This document shows positions 1-5,844 of a stretch of DNA of 6,155 nt, piece after piece. Where the stretch lies: NCBI GenBank assembly GCA_001940755.1, contig MEHH01000168.1, positions 1 through 6,155 of the forward strand, in the 5' to 3' direction. The DNA is from Candidatus Heimdallarchaeota archaeon AB_125 (GTDB lineage Archaea > Asgardarchaeota > Heimdallarchaeia > Heimdallarchaeales > Heimdallarchaeaceae). Made by a program: the position numbers and the translations under genes. How positions within the stretch are numbered: the first letter of the stretch is position 1; the number at the start of each line of letters is the position of its first letter. Under the pieces are notes generated by a model. It was not told where the DNA came from. It saw nothing but the letters and a program-made list of their open reading frames with translations, and made no database searches.

Positions 1-628
1 GTATATGTCAATTTAATCCACAAACAGGTTGTTTACTGGATATATGGACTGTTCCTTCTGGGAATCCTATAGGTATTGCTTTTGATGGAGAAAACTTCTG
101 GGCAATAGGTGTTGGTTCAACTTTTCTCTATAAATTAGACTCTAACCTAAATCTGCTAGATTCTGTTGTTCTCGATATTCAATGCAGAGGTGGAATAGCG
201 TTTGATGGTAATTCTATTTGGATCTCAAATAAAGACACACAAAGGATTTACAAAATTAACCAGAACAACGGGAAAACGGTAAATTCTTTATATAATGAAG
301 AAGTCACTCCTATGATATTACTTTTGATAAGAAAGATATTTGGGTTTGTGATAGAAGTAAGAGATCCATTTACAGACTGGATAATTTTTCAGGTATAACC
401 AAAGCTATCTATTGTTTGGAAGGTTTTGAACCTAGGGGAATAGCATTTGATTCTAATGGAAACCTATGGATTTCTGATTACACTACAAGTATAATTTATA
501 ATACAACAATAACAACTCAAAATATCTTGAATTCTGATGAACTACAGTATGATCCTATTATATTACTTTCAGCAGTAATTGCTATTGTGATCATATTGCA
601 TTTTAGAAAAAAAGTTAGATTGAGTTAG
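1..628 (+). CDS. Membrane-anchored beta-propeller protein (NHL/Vgb-like repeats), 5'-truncated and frameshifted
   Basis: The gene enters from the left edge, read from base 3. It encodes repeats of 40-41 residues with the pattern P-x-G-I-A-F-D, then I/L-W-I-S and I-Y-K/R, typical of NHL, SMP-30 or virginiamycin-B-lyase-like propeller blades. The first frame runs from base 3 to a TAA at 396-398. The continuing repeats (YDITFD, then IWVCD, IYRLD, PRGIAFD, LWISD) lie in another frame that is open from 299 to the TAG at 626-628. Joining the frames at about 311 keeps the 41-residue period, so this is one gene with one base missing. After the last blade comes a hydrophobic segment of about 18 residues (IILLSAVIAIVIILHF) and a basic tail (RKKVR), suggesting a C-terminal anchor with the propeller outside the cell. 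Ligand or activity is unknown. It could be a pseudogene, a programmed frameshift or an assembly error. Confidence 0.72.
309..313 (+). other. Apparent -1 frameshift inside the propeller gene
   Basis: The codon CCT at 309-311 ends the upstream frame, in which ..EEVTP is good repeat sequence. The next repeat residues, YDITFD, are read only if the following codon starts at 311 (TAT). Inserting a single T (CCT TAT GAT instead of CCTATGAT) restores a continuous repeat. The upstream frame loses propeller character after this point, and the downstream frame has a stop (TGA at 296-298) just before it. No homopolymer or obvious slippery heptamer is present. Confidence 0.7.
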
Positions 629-650
629 TTAGCTTGTAGGTTTTTTTTCT
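605..650 (+). terminator. Terminator of the propeller gene: A-rich/T-rich stem and T8 tract
   Basis: AGAAAAAAA at 605-613, inside the Arg-Lys-Lys codons of the last residues, is the exact reverse complement of TTTTTTTCT at 642-650. The stop codon lies in the loop. The T8 run at 641-648 alone would fit archaeal U-tract termination, and the stem is an additional feature. Confidence 0.55.
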
Positions 651-662
651 TTAATGGAATTT

Positions 663-689
663 TACAAGAACTTCTCCTTGTAGCTTTTT
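663..689 (+). terminator. Possible second terminator hairpin
   Basis: TACAAG (663-668) pairs with CTTGTA (677-682) around an 8-nt loop, and a T5 run follows at 685-689. It lies shortly after the T8 tract ending the propeller gene, so it may be a back-up terminator. A six-base-pair stem can arise by chance. Confidence 0.3.
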
Positions 690-763
690 AAGAGGTTTTT
701 AATTTTCGAAACATTATTTCTCATTTTTGATTCTGAATTACTACTCAAATTTAAGAGATAAAC

Positions 764-773
764 TATTAAGTAG
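764..773 (+). promoter_or_regulatory. TATA-like promoter box of the metallo-hydrolase gene
   Basis: TATTAAGTAG has its TTAAGT core starting at 766, exactly 26 nt before the ATG at 792. This is the expected TATA-to-start distance for an archaeal leaderless transcript. No Shine-Dalgarno precedes the ATG; the sequence there is T-rich. The same core and spacing recur before other genes in this window. Confidence 0.55.
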
Positions 774-791
774 AGATGTAAATTTTTCTTT

Positions 792-1475
792 ATGTCTGAT
801 GTTATACACCTGAATTTAGGATTTACAAATGTCTATTTACTAAAATCAGATTCTGGCTATGTTCAATTTGATACTGGTTATAAGCATAACATGAAAAAAT
901 ATCTAAAACTCTTAGAGAAAAATCAAATTCTACCTGAAGAGATCAAGTTGATAATAATAAACCATGCACATTTTGATCATACAGGTGCATTAAAAGAGAC
1001 TAAGGAGCTAACAAAAGCGCAAGTTCTTGTTCATGAAAATGAAAAAGAGTTTGTTGCTAAAGGAATTTCTGCAGAGGTTAGACCACATACTTTCCTAACA
1101 AAATTACTTATACCAACTATGCCAAAATCTTGGGCTAGAACTGATCCAGTTGAACCAGATATTGTAATTATAGATAACTATTCACTCGAAGATTTTGGTA
1201 TTAAAGCTAAGGTAATTCATACTCCTGGACATACTCCAGGTACTATTTCAGTTATAACTGAAGATGGTGATGCTATTGTTGGATGTAATCTTCATGGTCC
1301 TCCACTGAGATTACGTCGTGGATTTCCTGCAATTTATTATGATGAAGAGAGTATTTGGAAGAGCTGGGAAAGAATTATTGAAGAAGGAGCAAAAAACATA
1401 TACATTTCTCACGGAAAACCTTTCAAAGTGGACTTAATGAAGAAGAAACTTGCAAAGAGAAAAAAAGCAAAATAG
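792..1475 (+). CDS. Metallo-beta-lactamase-fold hydrolase with Cys at the usual bridging-Asp site
   Basis: The 227-residue protein is a single MBL-fold domain of usual size with no signal peptide, so it is probably cytoplasmic. Visible landmarks are D27-T-G after the first strands, the metal motif H58-A-H60-F-D62-H63, H146 in HTPGHTPG, and H207 in ISHGKP. Nineteen residues after H146, where most hydrolases of the fold have the bridging Asp (GD), this protein has G-C (C165, codon TGT at 1284-1286). Class B1 beta-lactamases also place a zinc-binding Cys there, but the HxHxDH form and the C-terminal HG resemble glyoxalase-II-like and general MBL hydrolases. The substrate cannot be told; beta-lactamase activity is not implied. 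The tail is very basic (KKKLAKRKKAK). The ATG start is supported by the upstream TATA box, and the gene is convergent with the next one. Confidence 0.9.
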   Translation: MSDVIHLNLGFTNVYLLKSDSGYVQFDTGYKHNMKKYLKLLEKNQILPEEIKLIIINHAHFDHTGALKETKELTKAQVLVHENEKEFVAKGISAEVRPHTFLTKLLIPTMPKSWARTDPVEPDIVIIDNYSLEDFGIKAKVIHTPGHTPGTISVITEDGDAIVGCNLHGPPLRLRRGFPAIYYDEESIWKSWERIIEEGAKNIYISHGKPFKVDLMKKKLAKRKKAK

Positions 1476-1486
1476 TTTTTTCTCTT
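1455..1486. terminator. Bidirectional terminator hairpin between convergent genes
   Basis: AAGAGAAAAAA (from 1455) is the perfect 11-bp reverse complement of TTTTTTCTCTT (1476-1486). The loop holds the TAG stop of the hydrolase gene. The left arm is made of the last Arg/Lys codons. The plus strand continues with a pyrimidine-rich, T-rich run to about 1501, where the stop codon of the opposing gene begins. The structure could serve both transcripts. Confidence 0.6.
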
Positions 1487-1500
1487 CTTTTCCTATATTT

Positions 1501-2094
1501 TTATTCATCCATTTTGCTTTCTGCATACTTTTGAATGTCTTGATTAACAAGTTGTAATTCCTTTAAATTTCCACTTGAAAGTTCTTTACTTGTAATCGAG
1601 GAACCTTGAACAAAATATCCATGTTCAGAGACACTCTCATATTCTTTCTTCTCTAAACCTTTGTATCTACAATCTTGATAAGAATACTCAACATCTCCGC
1701 TATAATATTCTGCAATAACGTCTAACATCTCATAAATTTTTCTTCCAAATTTCTCTAGATTTTTGAATGCAACATCAATGTCTTCTACCTTTTTAGATCC
1801 GCTAGTCATTGTAGAAAAATTCTCATCTTTGTTTGTATAAACTTCTACATATTGTTCGAAAACAATTTTTTCTCTCAGGTATGTTTTCTCATTAAATTCC
1901 TTAGTGAGAAATACTTCCTCCTTAGGAAGATAAATGTCAATCTCCTGTGTTAAAAGAACGTTCTTCACCAAGTAGGAGTTGTTAAAAATGTACATATCCC
2001 CATTAATATGTTCTAAACCAAACTCTGGAGTTCCAAAAATTTCTTGAATCTTTTCAGTTAATTCTTCTCTTCTAAAAATCTCACCGGATGACAC
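1501..2094 (-). CDS. Hypothetical acidic protein, 197 residues, unrecognised
   Basis: I do not recognise a family. The protein is soluble-looking, with no signal peptide or membrane helix, and is rich in Glu, Lys, Tyr and Ser. Residues 1-20 look like a charged helix (EELTEKIQEIF). Residues 30-60 look like beta strands (DMYIFNNSYLV, EIDIYLPKEEVFL). Residues 105-130 look helical (DVAFKNLEKFGRKIYEMLDVIAEYY). The C-terminus is again helical and acidic. There is a single Cys (C142) and no visible metal or nucleotide motif. The start is a GTG at 2094. It is preferred because a TTTTTAAAC box places its TTAAAC core exactly 26 nt upstream and the next in-frame ATG would remove 33 residues. It faces away from the zinc-ribbon gene and converges on the hydrolase gene. 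It is probably a real gene given its length and promoter; its role is unknown. Confidence 0.75.
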   Translation of the reverse strand: MSSGEIFRREELTEKIQEIFGTPEFGLEHINGDMYIFNNSYLVKNVLLTQEIDIYLPKEEVFLTKEFNEKTYLREKIVFEQYVEVYTNKDENFSTMTSGSKKVEDIDVAFKNLEKFGRKIYEMLDVIAEYYSGDVEYSYQDCRYKGLEKKEYESVSEHGYFVQGSSITSKELSSGNLKELQLVNQDIQKYAESKMDE

Positions 2095-2112
2095 AAAATA
2101 TAGGAGTTACTA

Positions 2113-2123
2113 GAGTTTAAAAA
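2113..2123 (-). promoter_or_regulatory. TATA-like box of the hypothetical gene on the minus strand
   Basis: The minus strand reads TTTTTAAACTC. Its TTAAAC core begins at 2120, 26 nt before the GTG at 2094. No ribosome-binding site lies between, so a leaderless transcript starting at or near the GTG is inferred. This spacing is the main support for the GTG start. Confidence 0.5.
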
Positions 2124-2173
2124 TATTCATGTGAAATGGATATTTTGTCAATCCCCTTTTCAGTTAAAACAAG

Positions 2174-2183
2174 ATTTAAGTAA
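2174..2183 (+). promoter_or_regulatory. TATA-like box of the zinc-ribbon/deacylase operon
   Basis: ATTTAAGTAA with core TTAAGT at 2176-2181 lies 30 nt before the ATG at 2206. Purines and A's precede it (AACAAG), as in an archaeal BRE. The spacing implies a leader of only a few bases. It is divergent from the promoter at 2113-2123, so the two share a 111-bp intergenic region. Confidence 0.55.
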
Positions 2184-2205
2184 TATCTTAGAGCTTGTTT
2201 AATTA

Positions 2206-2598
2206 ATGGTAACTCGAGCAAAGAAAACAATCTTCATTCGAATTATAGTATCCTTATTGCTTGCAGGGGCAATTGTTGTAATTGCAATTTTAAATTTTGG
2301 CCAGCCTGATTGGTTAATAATTCCATTTGCAGTGTTATTTGGATTGATAATAATTTTAATTTGGGCTACTTTTATCATAATGCTGAAGAATGAAAGAGCT
2401 GATTTTATTCCATCAGGCAAACATAGACCTTCTGATGAAGATGCTCCAGAGTATAAAGCCTATGATCCTGCAAAAGCTACTGCTTCCAAAGAAGCTATCT
2501 ATTGCGAATACTGTGAAGCTAGAATGGAACCAGATGAAGATGTTTGTAGCAACTGCAAGAAGAAGAGGGATAGATTCGCAGGTATGAAACTTACTTGA
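2206..2598 (+). CDS. Small membrane protein: two helices plus C-terminal zinc ribbon
   Basis: The 130-residue protein has a basic N-terminus (TRAKK), a first hydrophobic helix at about residues 9-29 and a second at about 36-60, joined by a short turn (FGQPDW). A polar linker at about 61-95 with Pro, Asp and Glu follows. The end is a zinc-ribbon-like knuckle pair: C100-x-x-C103, ten residues, then C114-x-x-C117, followed by a basic patch (KKKRDRF). With the basic N-terminus inside, both termini would be cytoplasmic, so the ribbon would face the cytosol. Proteins of this layout are common and mostly uncharacterised in archaea, and no specific partner can be read from the sequence. The gene heads an operon: its TGA is 10 nt from the start of the deacylase gene and overlaps that gene's ribosome-binding site. 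Function is unknown. Confidence 0.82.
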   Translation: MVTRAKKTIFIRIIVSLLLAGAIVVIAILNFGQPDWLIIPFAVLFGLIIILIWATFIIMLKNERADFIPSGKHRPSDEDAPEYKAYDPAKATASKEAIYCEYCEARMEPDEDVCSNCKKKRDRFAGMKLT

Positions 2599-2605
2599 GA
2601 GTGAT
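2597..2605 (+). promoter_or_regulatory. Shine-Dalgarno of the deacylase gene, overlapping the upstream stop
   Basis: GAGAGTGAT resembles the archaeal anti-16S consensus GGAGGTGAT, with the purine core about 7 nt before the GTG at 2609. It begins within the TGA of the preceding gene. It decides the GTG start and indicates that the second gene is translated from the same mRNA, unlike the apparently leaderless first genes here. Confidence 0.5.
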
Positions 2606-2608
2606 TTA

Positions 2609-3091
2609 GTGGAACCAGCATTAGCAGCTTGGCTAGAAGAAAATGGAGTTGAATATAAAATTCATACTCATCCTGCTGTATTTACTGCTGCTGAAGCAAA
2701 AATCCATTGCAGTCATATTCCTGGTTTGCATTGTAAGAATCTCTTTTTGAAAGAAAAAGACACTGAAAATTTCTATCTGGTTACGATTCCAGCTGACCAG
2801 CGTTTGGACATCAAATCGTTAAGATCAAAACTAAAAAGTGCTCATTTAACATTTGCAAATGAAGAAGACTTGGAGAAATATCTTGGATTAACAAAAGGTG
2901 CAGTATCACCTTTAGGCTTAGTTAATGATAAAACAAACAAAGTAGTTATTGTATTAGAAGAAATAGTCTGGGAAGCAAATAAAGTGACTTTCCATCCAAA
3001 TATAAACACCAAGACTTTAGAACTTTCGAAAGATTCTTTTCATAGATTTATCAAGAATACAGGAAACAGATTGCTTGTTCTAGATTTATAA
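2609..3091 (+). CDS. Trans-editing aminoacyl-tRNA deacylase, YbaK/ProXp-ala (PrdX) type
   Basis: The 160-residue protein is a complete single-domain YbaK/ProX deacylase. The pattern closely follows the PrdX/ProXp-ala branch: THPAVFTAAEA (20-30), GLHCKNLFLK (39-48) with the conserved Lys43-Asn44, YLVTIPADQRLD (57-67), TKGAVSPLGLVND (95-107) containing the GxxxP signature, and FHPNINT (128-134) with His129. Known members hydrolyse alanine mischarged onto tRNA-Pro in trans, protecting proteome fidelity in the cytosol. The assignment to Ala-tRNA(Pro) rather than another mischarged tRNA is by resemblance. Its start is a GTG chosen for the Shine-Dalgarno 7 nt upstream and because the first residues (PALAAWLEENGVEY) match the family N-terminus. 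It is the second gene of an operon with the zinc-ribbon membrane protein; no functional link is obvious. Its TAA overlaps the promoter of the peptidase gene. Confidence 0.9.
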   Translation: MEPALAAWLEENGVEYKIHTHPAVFTAAEAKIHCSHIPGLHCKNLFLKEKDTENFYLVTIPADQRLDIKSLRSKLKSAHLTFANEEDLEKYLGLTKGAVSPLGLVNDKTNKVVIVLEEIVWEANKVTFHPNINTKTLELSKDSFHRFIKNTGNRLLVLDL

Positions 3092-3094
3092 GTG
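3085..3094 (+). promoter_or_regulatory. TATA box of the carboxypeptidase gene, overlapping the deacylase stop codon
   Basis: TTTATAAGTG has its ATAAGT core beginning at 3088, exactly 26 nt before the ATG at 3114. The deacylase TAA (3089-3091) lies inside the box. The peptidase is thus probably transcribed separately and leaderless, although it follows the operon by only 22 nt and could also be read through. Confidence 0.6.
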
Positions 3095-3113
3095 TTCAAA
3101 GTAAAATATATCT

Positions 3114-4799
3114 ATGGTTTTTAAGAAAAGCAAATTGAAATTTATCTCATCAGTTGTTTTTTTCATAATTCTCCTTGGTTTATTACCTCAAATAAGTTTG
3201 GCAGGAGGTAAAGCTGCGATATCTCCAGTAACATATTCATCTCTAACTAGAACTTGGGATGATTTAGCTTTACTCTATGACAATCATTTTCATAATTCTT
3301 CAGAAGTCTATGAAGAAATTGAATACATTCATGACTCTGTTCCAGAGCTAGTTGATCTAGAGGTTATAGGTCAAACTTTTCTAGGTAAAGACATCATCTC
3401 CTTACGAATAACTAACGAACAGCGAACTTATCAGAAAGCTAAAGCACTTGTTGTTGCTCAGCATCATGGTCGCGAACAAATAAGTATAGAAATTGCTTTA
3501 CGTTTCATCCATTATTTACTAAATAACTATCAAGAAAATTCTACTATAACAGAGTTCATTGATTATCAGGAAATCTATGTTATCCCTGCTCTAAATTACG
3601 ATTCCTTAGATCTTGTAATTAATGAGGGTAATCATTGGTTGCGTAAAAATCTTCGACCGTGGGATGATGATGGAGATGGTTTTTTTGAAGAAGATCGAGC
3701 TGAAGATACCAGTGGTGATGGAATAGTTTCTGCGTTTGATGTTTATGCCAACACTAATCCACTGAATCCAGTTTTTCTCTACACCTATTATGAAGGTATT
3801 GACAACGATCTAGATGGTTTAGTAAATGAGGATGATATAGGTTACACAGACCTTAATCGAAATTATGATTCTTATTGGCGCCAAGGTGAAGGTTGGAGTC
3901 CAGATACAATGTCACAAGTTTATCCTGGACATGCACCATTCTCTGAACTAGAAACACAGGCATTTCGTGATTTTGCCTTAAACCATAGTTTTGGAATGGC
4001 TTACTCTCTTCACTCTGGGATAAACGCTACTTTCTTCCCAGATAAAGTTGATGGGTGGACTGAACCAGCTTTATACTGGAATATTGTCCAAGATTATACT
4101 AAGATTCTTCCGCCTTCATACACTGAAGTTTACACAGGTTATGGACAAGAGAATTATCCAGTGGCTGAGTCACAAATCTTGGCAGGAGGTTGGGATACTT
4201 GGATGTATTTTGAGCAAGATTGTTTAGTTCCTATTACTTTTGAGCTTTATAATAACCTCTCCTCTGTTGTTCCTGCAGCCTATACACCTATAGAAGATAA
4301 CTCCACCCATTTGATTCTTGAATTCAAATCCATCTATGATTACTTCAATCCCTATCCACAGTACATTAATGATATTTGGAATGATGTTCGTCCTGGTTTT
4401 GATTACCTGCTTGATAATACTCCCCGACTTGATATCTTTGCTGAAGTTCTTAGAGGACGAAGCACTGCTGGAAGTGAAGTTGAGCTTTCGTTTGAATTAA
4501 CCAATTTAAGCCCTAGAATAAGAACGATGGATGAAATAGATGTCCATCAAGATGACTTCTGGGTAGCAGATGCTTTTGAATTAGATGGCAATAGTGAATC
4601 ACTTCTAACTGTTGAGGTCACTCTTGAACAAGATTTAGTTAATACAACCTGTATGATTAAACTTGGGAATAACTATACTGGCTATTACCACTATATTCTC
4701 GAAGAAGCTTCCGGTGTCTCAGGTTTAACTATTGGACCAGTTTTAGCTGGAGTATTCTTGCTTAGTACAGCATTAATAATAAATCGAAGAAAGAGATAG
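3114..4799 (+). CDS. Secreted, membrane-anchored M14 zinc carboxypeptidase with Asp-rich insert
   Basis: The 561-residue protein starts with a signal peptide (basic residues 4-9, hydrophobic core about 10-26, likely cleavage after SLA at 30). The M14 catalytic domain spans about 45-410. Zinc ligands are H118-x-x-E121 (HHGREQ) and H300 (SLHSG). The substrate-binding motif is DLN248-R249-NYD, and the catalytic Glu is E377 in ITFELYN. All key residues are present, so it should remove C-terminal residues from peptides outside the cell. Between the HxxE and NRNY motifs lies an unusual acidic insert (about 184-242) with three loops like EF-hand or thrombospondin type-3 repeats: DDDGDGFFEED, DTSGDGIVSAFD and DNDLDGLVNEDD. 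A beta-sandwich-like domain follows at about 437-530. The end is a membrane helix (about 538-556) with a basic stop (NRRKR). Peptide specificity is unknown. Confidence 0.92.
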   Translation: MVFKKSKLKFISSVVFFIILLGLLPQISLAGGKAAISPVTYSSLTRTWDDLALLYDNHFHNSSEVYEEIEYIHDSVPELVDLEVIGQTFLGKDIISLRITNEQRTYQKAKALVVAQHHGREQISIEIALRFIHYLLNNYQENSTITEFIDYQEIYVIPALNYDSLDLVINEGNHWLRKNLRPWDDDGDGFFEEDRAEDTSGDGIVSAFDVYANTNPLNPVFLYTYYEGIDNDLDGLVNEDDIGYTDLNRNYDSYWRQGEGWSPDTMSQVYPGHAPFSELETQAFRDFALNHSFGMAYSLHSGINATFFPDKVDGWTEPALYWNIVQDYTKILPPSYTEVYTGYGQENYPVAESQILAGGWDTWMYFEQDCLVPITFELYNNLSSVVPAAYTPIEDNSTHLILEFKSIYDYFNPYPQYINDIWNDVRPGFDYLLDNTPRLDIFAEVLRGRSTAGSEVELSFELTNLSPRIRTMDEIDVHQDDFWVADAFELDGNSESLLTVEVTLEQDLVNTTCMIKLGNNYTGYYHYILEEASGVSGLTIGPVLAGVFLLSTALIINRRKR

Positions 4800-4812
4800 T
4801 TTCTCTCTTTTT
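4788..4812. terminator. Bidirectional terminator between peptidase and acyltransferase genes
   Basis: AAAGAGA (4790-4796) pairs with TCTCTTT (4804-4810), extendable by a G-T and an A-T pair. The loop contains the peptidase TAG. The arms come from the Arg-Lys-Arg codons of the peptidase end. On the plus strand the stem runs into TTTTTACTCCTTTTTT. The opposing acyltransferase stop codon begins at 4813, so only 11 bp separate the two convergent genes. Confidence 0.55.
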
Positions 4813-5665
4813 ACTCCTTTTTTGTTATATCCTCTAGACCATAAGCTTGTCCCATTAGCTCTGCTACTCTCGAGATGAATCGAGCAATTGGAGCCCCATC
4901 AACAAGATTATGATCAATCATAAAAAGTACACAGATGACATCTCTAGCTTGTAATTTTCCATCGATTTCCCATCCTACTCTCTGCAATCCACCAAGTGCA
5001 ACATTACAGGTTCGGTCTGAAAATGGTACAGCCCAACCAAAGATATTTTTAGCAAACATTCCTAGAGAAGTTATTCCAACTGTTCCAATCAGCTTTTGAA
5101 CAAAGAAAGGATTCTTGAGCTTTCTCTTAATGAAGAATTGTCTAACTTTTCTTGGTATAAGCATTATAAGACCTGAGAAACTTCCAGAATCTCCTGTTAT
5201 TTGCTCTTTTTCTTCAATCTTTTTGTTCTGAACAGAACGGATTTCATCAGTTATTTCTTTCACACTTTTAGTTTCAACCTTTCGAATCACATGATTAAAG
5301 GGAACATATTTTCCATCTTTAGTAGTAACCTCAACCATAATGCTGATATCAACATTTTCAAAAACAATAATTTTCTTCCCTCTTTTTCTGAAAGAATTGA
5401 GTTTGGGATTTTCTTTAACTGCTTTACTAACACATTTTGCTATCCAAGAAGTAAGTGAAATACTGTAGTTATTCTTTTCTTTATATTCTTTGATTTTCTT
5501 CCTTCCTTCAGTTATATCTATCTCTACTACTCCTTGCACTCTTGGGAATTTAGCTGCAACATCGTTAAAATCTGCTAAGATTCTTCTTGCAACAGACATT
5601 TTTCTAACTGTATGTTCTGGTTTCTTCTTTGACATTTTCAGTTTTATTAACGAAATGTCTTTCAT
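4811..5665 (-). CDS. Stand-alone E2-type (2-oxoacid dehydrogenase family) acyltransferase catalytic domain
   Basis: The 284-residue protein resembles the catalytic core of dihydrolipoamide acyltransferases (fold shared with chloramphenicol acetyltransferase). It has RKMSVARRI at its start, FENVDISIMVEV..GKYVPFNHVI in the middle, GTVGITSLGMFA, and the active-site motif DHNLVDGAP with His252 and Asp256 (classical form DHRxxDG, so Arg is Asn here). No lipoyl or subunit-binding domain is present, and no E1 or E3 gene is visible. About 35 extra basic and hydrophobic residues precede GTVGITS, as in the lipoyl-less branch of the family. Its acyl donor and acceptor are therefore unknown; a CoA-dependent acyl transfer is the likely chemistry. 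I chose the ATG at 5665. A TTG at 5683 would add six residues, and an ATG at 5635 would remove ten without touching conserved sequence. Confidence 0.85.
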   Translation of the reverse strand: MKDISLIKLKMSKKKPEHTVRKMSVARRILADFNDVAAKFPRVQGVVEIDITEGRKKIKEYKEKNNYSISLTSWIAKCVSKAVKENPKLNSFRKRGKKIIVFENVDISIMVEVTTKDGKYVPFNHVIRKVETKSVKEITDEIRSVQNKKIEEKEQITGDSGSFSGLIMLIPRKVRQFFIKRKLKNPFFVQKLIGTVGITSLGMFAKNIFGWAVPFSDRTCNVALGGLQRVGWEIDGKLQARDVICVLFMIDHNLVDGAPIARFISRVAELMGQAYGLEDITKKE

Positions 5666-5693
5666 AAAAATCTTGTGTATCAAAGATGAAGAT

Positions 5694-5825
5694 TCAATTT
5701 ATACCAAAGAATCTTCTTGCATTTTCTAAAACTTGCTCAGCAACTTCTTGCTGTTTCATTTCATTGACATATGCAATTGCAGCTACAGAATATTTCACAT
5801 TAGCTGGAGTGTTATAAGCCCCCAT
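5694..5825 (-). CDS. Small ORF of 43 codons upstream of the acyltransferase
   Basis: An ATG at 5825 opens a 43-residue frame ending in TGA at 5694, 28 nt before the ATG of the acyltransferase. The product begins MGAYNTPANVKYSV and continues as one probable amphipathic helix (about residues 13-41) rich in Ala, Val, Glu and Gln, ending NARRFFGIN. I do not recognise it. It is not a lipoyl or subunit-binding domain, and it is in a different frame from the acyltransferase. Support for a real gene is a TGTAAGT box exactly 26 nt before its ATG, the same geometry as other promoters here, plus ordinary codon use. It could be co-transcribed with the acyltransferase and act as a partner or regulator, or it could be the remnant of a longer protein. 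It is short enough to be chance. Confidence 0.5.
   Translation of the reverse strand: MGAYNTPANVKYSVAAIAYVNEMKQQEVAEQVLENARRFFGIN
5696..5703 (-). promoter_or_regulatory. Possible TATA box for the acyltransferase
   Basis: The minus strand reads TATAAATT here, about 35 nt from its centre to the ATG at 5665. That would give a leader of roughly 8 nt. It overlaps the last codons of the 43-residue ORF. If that ORF is real, the acyltransferase could instead be second in an operon. Confidence 0.35.
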
Positions 5826-5844
5826 TTTGAATTAGATATTTGTT

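Noticed and set aside
792..1475. A true beta-lactamase resistance gene
   Set aside because: Cys at the B1 position is suggestive, but there is no signal peptide, the HxHxDH motif and overall pattern fit general MBL hydrolases, and the context is archaeal housekeeping.
2199..2420. Minus-strand open frame opposite the zinc-ribbon gene
   Set aside because: It is a shadow of the membrane-helix codons of the plus-strand gene, with no promoter geometry and no recognisable product.
4318..4500. Plus-strand frame within the peptidase gene
   Set aside because: It overlaps conserved peptidase coding sequence in another frame.
5201..5729. Two plus-strand frames opposite the acyltransferase
   Set aside because: They are Phe/Ser/Asn-rich products of reading the complement of Lys/Glu-rich codons. 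The minus-strand acyltransferase has clear family motifs.
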